Assembly: GCF_020781835.1 (NCBI RefSeq)
Contig: NZ_JAJGNJ010000007.1
Location: forward strand, 124,001-188,000
Length of the DNA stretch: 64,000 nucleotides
Source: Microbacterium testaceum
Lineage (GTDB): Bacteria; Actinomycetota; Actinomycetes; Actinomycetales; Microbacteriaceae
Direction of reading: 5' to 3'
Under the pieces are notes generated by a model that was given only the letters and a program-made list of their open reading frames with translations, was not told where the DNA came from and did not search any database. Each line of letters starts with the position of its first letter. Position 1 is the stretch's first letter. Below are positions 62,329 through 64,000 of this stretch, piece after piece. The position numbers were made by a program, and so were the translations under genes.

Positions 62329-62503
62329 ACCTGCCAGACTAAGCCGGGCACCCACGGATGACGCGCAGCAGGCCCGAGTTTCGCCTGATTGCGCGACACG
62401 CCGGGCGGATCAGCACCTCCTCCCCCGCGGTCGAAACCGCAGAAGCATCCACCGATCGCCCGCCGCCCCCGCGGCGGTCGGGTCGCGTGATGAGGATGAA
62501 GGA

Positions 62504-63031
62504 ATGAGCACAGTCACCAGCGCCGTCTACGACGGCCCGTTCGCCCCGATCCTGCTGACCTTCGTGGATGACGCGCTCGTGCGCCTCGATGTGGCCCACG
62601 ACGGTCTCGAGGTGGCGCGCGCGGCGATCGCGCATCGCCTCGGCGTCGTGCCCGATGCCGACCCGGAGCCCGCGCGAGAGGCGATGACGCAACTCGACGA
62701 ATACTTCGCCGGCCGGCGTCGGAGCTTCGAGATTCCGCTCGACTGGAGACTGATCGACGGGTTCGCACGCGCAGCGCTGCAGGCGACGCGGCGGATCCCC
62801 TACGGTGAGGTCGCCTCGTACGGCGAGGTCGCGATCATGGCCGGCTCTCCGGGCGCGGCGAGGGCGGTCGGGACCGCCTGCGCGCACACCCCCTTCTCGA
62901 TCGTCGTGCCGGTGCATCGCGTCGTGCGCGCCGACGGATCGATCGGCGAGTACGGCGGTCACCCCGAGGTGAAGCACTTCCTGCTCGACCTCGAGAACGG
63001 CGTCGCCGATCGGCTGCGCGCACCGGCGTAG
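62504..63031 (+). CDS. O6-alkylguanine-DNA alkyltransferase homologue with Val at the catalytic Cys
   Basis: A 175-residue two-domain protein of the Ogt/MGMT family. The N-terminal RNase-H-like domain (about 1-80) includes LDEYFAGRRRSFEIPLDW. The C-terminal domain has IPYGEVASYGEVA and SPGAARAVGTACAH (Arg finger), then VVPVHRVVRADGSIGEYGGHPEVKHFLLDLE. The invariant PCHR is PVHR here (Val137, codon GTG), so it cannot accept alkyl groups in the usual way. Shorter alkyltransferase-like proteins carry Trp or Ala there and flag lesions for excision repair. ATG 62504 is 6 nt after GAGGAT. Confidence 0.85.
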   Translation: MSTVTSAVYDGPFAPILLTFVDDALVRLDVAHDGLEVARAAIAHRLGVVPDADPEPAREAMTQLDEYFAGRRRSFEIPLDWRLIDGFARAALQATRRIPYGEVASYGEVAIMAGSPGAARAVGTACAHTPFSIVVPVHRVVRADGSIGEYGGHPEVKHFLLDLENGVADRLRAPA

Positions 63032-63150
63032 ACCCATCCGCGTCGTCGACACCGCAACGCCGGTGGGGCACGGACGCCGAGGCACGGCGCAGGGAAGACC
63101 CGGCCGCCGAGCCTCGGCGACACGACGCGAAACACGCGGGCGACACGACG

Positions 63151-63181
63151 CGCCCGGCCCGGGGCGATGCCGGGCCGGGCG
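63151..63181 (-). terminator. Terminator hairpin after the symporter gene
   Basis: A perfect 12-bp stem (63151-63162 with 63170-63181) and 7-nt loop begins 14 nt after the symporter stop codon. It has no T-tract. The rest of 63032-63150 shows no gene. Confidence 0.7.
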
Positions 63182-63195
63182 ACGTCGGTGGCGGA

Positions 63196-64000
63196 TCAGT
63201 GACTCGAGGCCTTCTCCGCACCGAAGCCGGTGAGGGAGCGCACGTCCATCTCGGCCGCCTTGCGCGCATCCTCCTTCCGGCTCGAGGTGATCGAGCCCAG
63301 CCACCCCAGGAGGAAGCCGAGCGGGATCGACACGATGCCCGGGTTGTTCAGCGGCCAGATCGCCACGCCGGTGTTGACGAACACGCTCGTGGGCGTGCCC
63401 CAGAACACCGGCGAGAGCAGGATCAGCACGAGGGCCGAGCCCAGACCGCCGTACATGCTCCACACGGCGCCGCGCGTGCTGAAACGGCGCCAGAAGAGCG
63501 AGTACAGGATCGTCGGCAGGTTGGCCGAGGCCGCCACGGCGAAGGCCAACGCCACCAGGAACGCCACGTTCTGGCCCTGCACGCCGATGCCGCCGACGAT
63601 GGCCAGGATGCCGATGACGATCACCGTGCGACGAGCGACCTTGACCTCGCCGTCGGGCGGGACGTTGCCCTTCTTGACGACGTTGGCATAGATGTCATGG
63701 GCGAACGACGCCGCCGCCGTGATCGTCAGACCCGCCACGACCGCCAGGATCGTCGCGAAGGCCACCGCCGAGATGAACCCGAGCAGGATCGGCCCACCCA
63801 GCGCAAGGGCGAGCAGCGGCGCCGCGGCGTTCACTCCCCCGGGAGCGGCCAGGATGACCTCGGGTCCGACGAGGGCGCCGGCGCCGTAGCCCAGCACGAG
63901 CGTGAGGAGGTAGAACAGGCCGATCAGCCAGATCGCCCACACCACCGAACGCCGCGCCTCCTTGGCCGTGGGGACGGTGTAGAAGCGCATCAGGACGTGC
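63196..64000 (-). CDS. actP: Sodium:solute symporter, acetate/monocarboxylate type (ActP-like), 5' end outside window
   Basis: The visible 268 C-terminal residues belong to an SSS-family symporter. HVLMRFYTVPTAKEARRSVVWA at the window edge is the hallmark of ActP acetate permeases, followed by long helices GLFYLLTLVLGYGAGALVGPEVIL, GFISAVAFATILAVVAGLTITAAASFAHDIYA (the conserved region after helix 8) and VAFLVALAFAVAASANLPTILYSLFWRRFSTRGAVW. It ends with a short cytoplasmic tail. Acetate or pyruvate uptake driven by sodium is the family role. The start lies beyond 64000. Confidence 0.93.
   Translation of the reverse strand, partial: HVLMRFYTVPTAKEARRSVVWAIWLIGLFYLLTLVLGYGAGALVGPEVILAAPGGVNAAAPLLALALGGPILLGFISAVAFATILAVVAGLTITAAASFAHDIYANVVKKGNVPPDGEVKVARRTVIVIGILAIVGGIGVQGQNVAFLVALAFAVAASANLPTILYSLFWRRFSTRGAVWSMYGGLGSALVLILLSPVFWGTPTSVFVNTGVAIWPLNNPGIVSIPLGFLLGWLGSITSSRKEDARKAAEMDVRSLTGFGAEKASSH

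Overview
The window looks like chromosome of a high-GC actinobacterium, most likely a Microbacterium or close relative in the Microbacteriaceae (inference). The reasons are about 70% G+C through most of the window, many GTG starts, two Lsr2 genes, a class Ib nrdHIEF operon, an HspR (HAIR)-type element in front of a Clp ATPase gene, and many genes that start 6-7 nt after a TANNNT-like -10 box, the leaderless layout common in actinobacteria. All calls come from reading translations and DNA by eye; no database search was run.

Layout. 1-3.8 kb: a sugar ABC importer (ATPase cut by the window edge, lipoprotein binding protein) next to a LacI regulator, with matching operators at both promoters. 3.9-13.4 kb: M20 peptidase, Gfo/Idh/MocA oxidoreductase, NYN-domain protein, ATP-dependent DNA ligase with an alpha/beta-hydrolase partner, RecQ, DoxX and two coupled LLM flavin oxidoreductases. 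13.6-16.3 kb: a ClpC-like unfoldase under a HAIR-like array. 16.3-20.4 kb: membrane proteins, a methyltransferase and a strict 105-bp tandem repeat of four copies. 20.5-23.5 kb: an FUSC-like membrane protein, ribokinase and nucleoside hydrolase operon, then a YegP-like protein.

23.5-28 kb is the most interesting part. About 4.3 kb of lower-GC DNA is inserted at the 3' end of nrdF and is bounded by a 111-bp direct duplication of the nrdF end plus its terminator. The cargo is two divergent gene pairs: a metallo-beta-lactamase-fold hydrolase coupled to a four-helix membrane protein, and an AAA ATPase coupled to an RloB/AbiLii-like protein. Between the pairs lies a region rich in possible RNA structure. 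I read this as a defence-type cargo island; its first pair is not one I can name. No integrase is visible.

28-45 kb: nrdFEIH, an MFS transporter, lipid and redox enzymes, an alcohol dehydrogenase flanked by two copies of a palindromic repeat, an amino-acid dehydrogenase, and an acetolactate decarboxylase lying between two Lsr2 paralogues. 45-51 kb: a probable exopolysaccharide locus with a processive GT2 synthase and three beta-helix proteins. 51-64 kb: nucleotidyltransferase, azoreductase with a divergent HxlR regulator, tRNA-Ala(CGC), GalU, 5-formyl-THF cyclo-ligase, FmdB-like zinc ribbon, MscL, a large degenerate SF1 helicase-like protein with a small coupled partner, an O6-alkylguanine alkyltransferase homologue whose catalytic Cys is Val, and the end of an acetate symporter gene.
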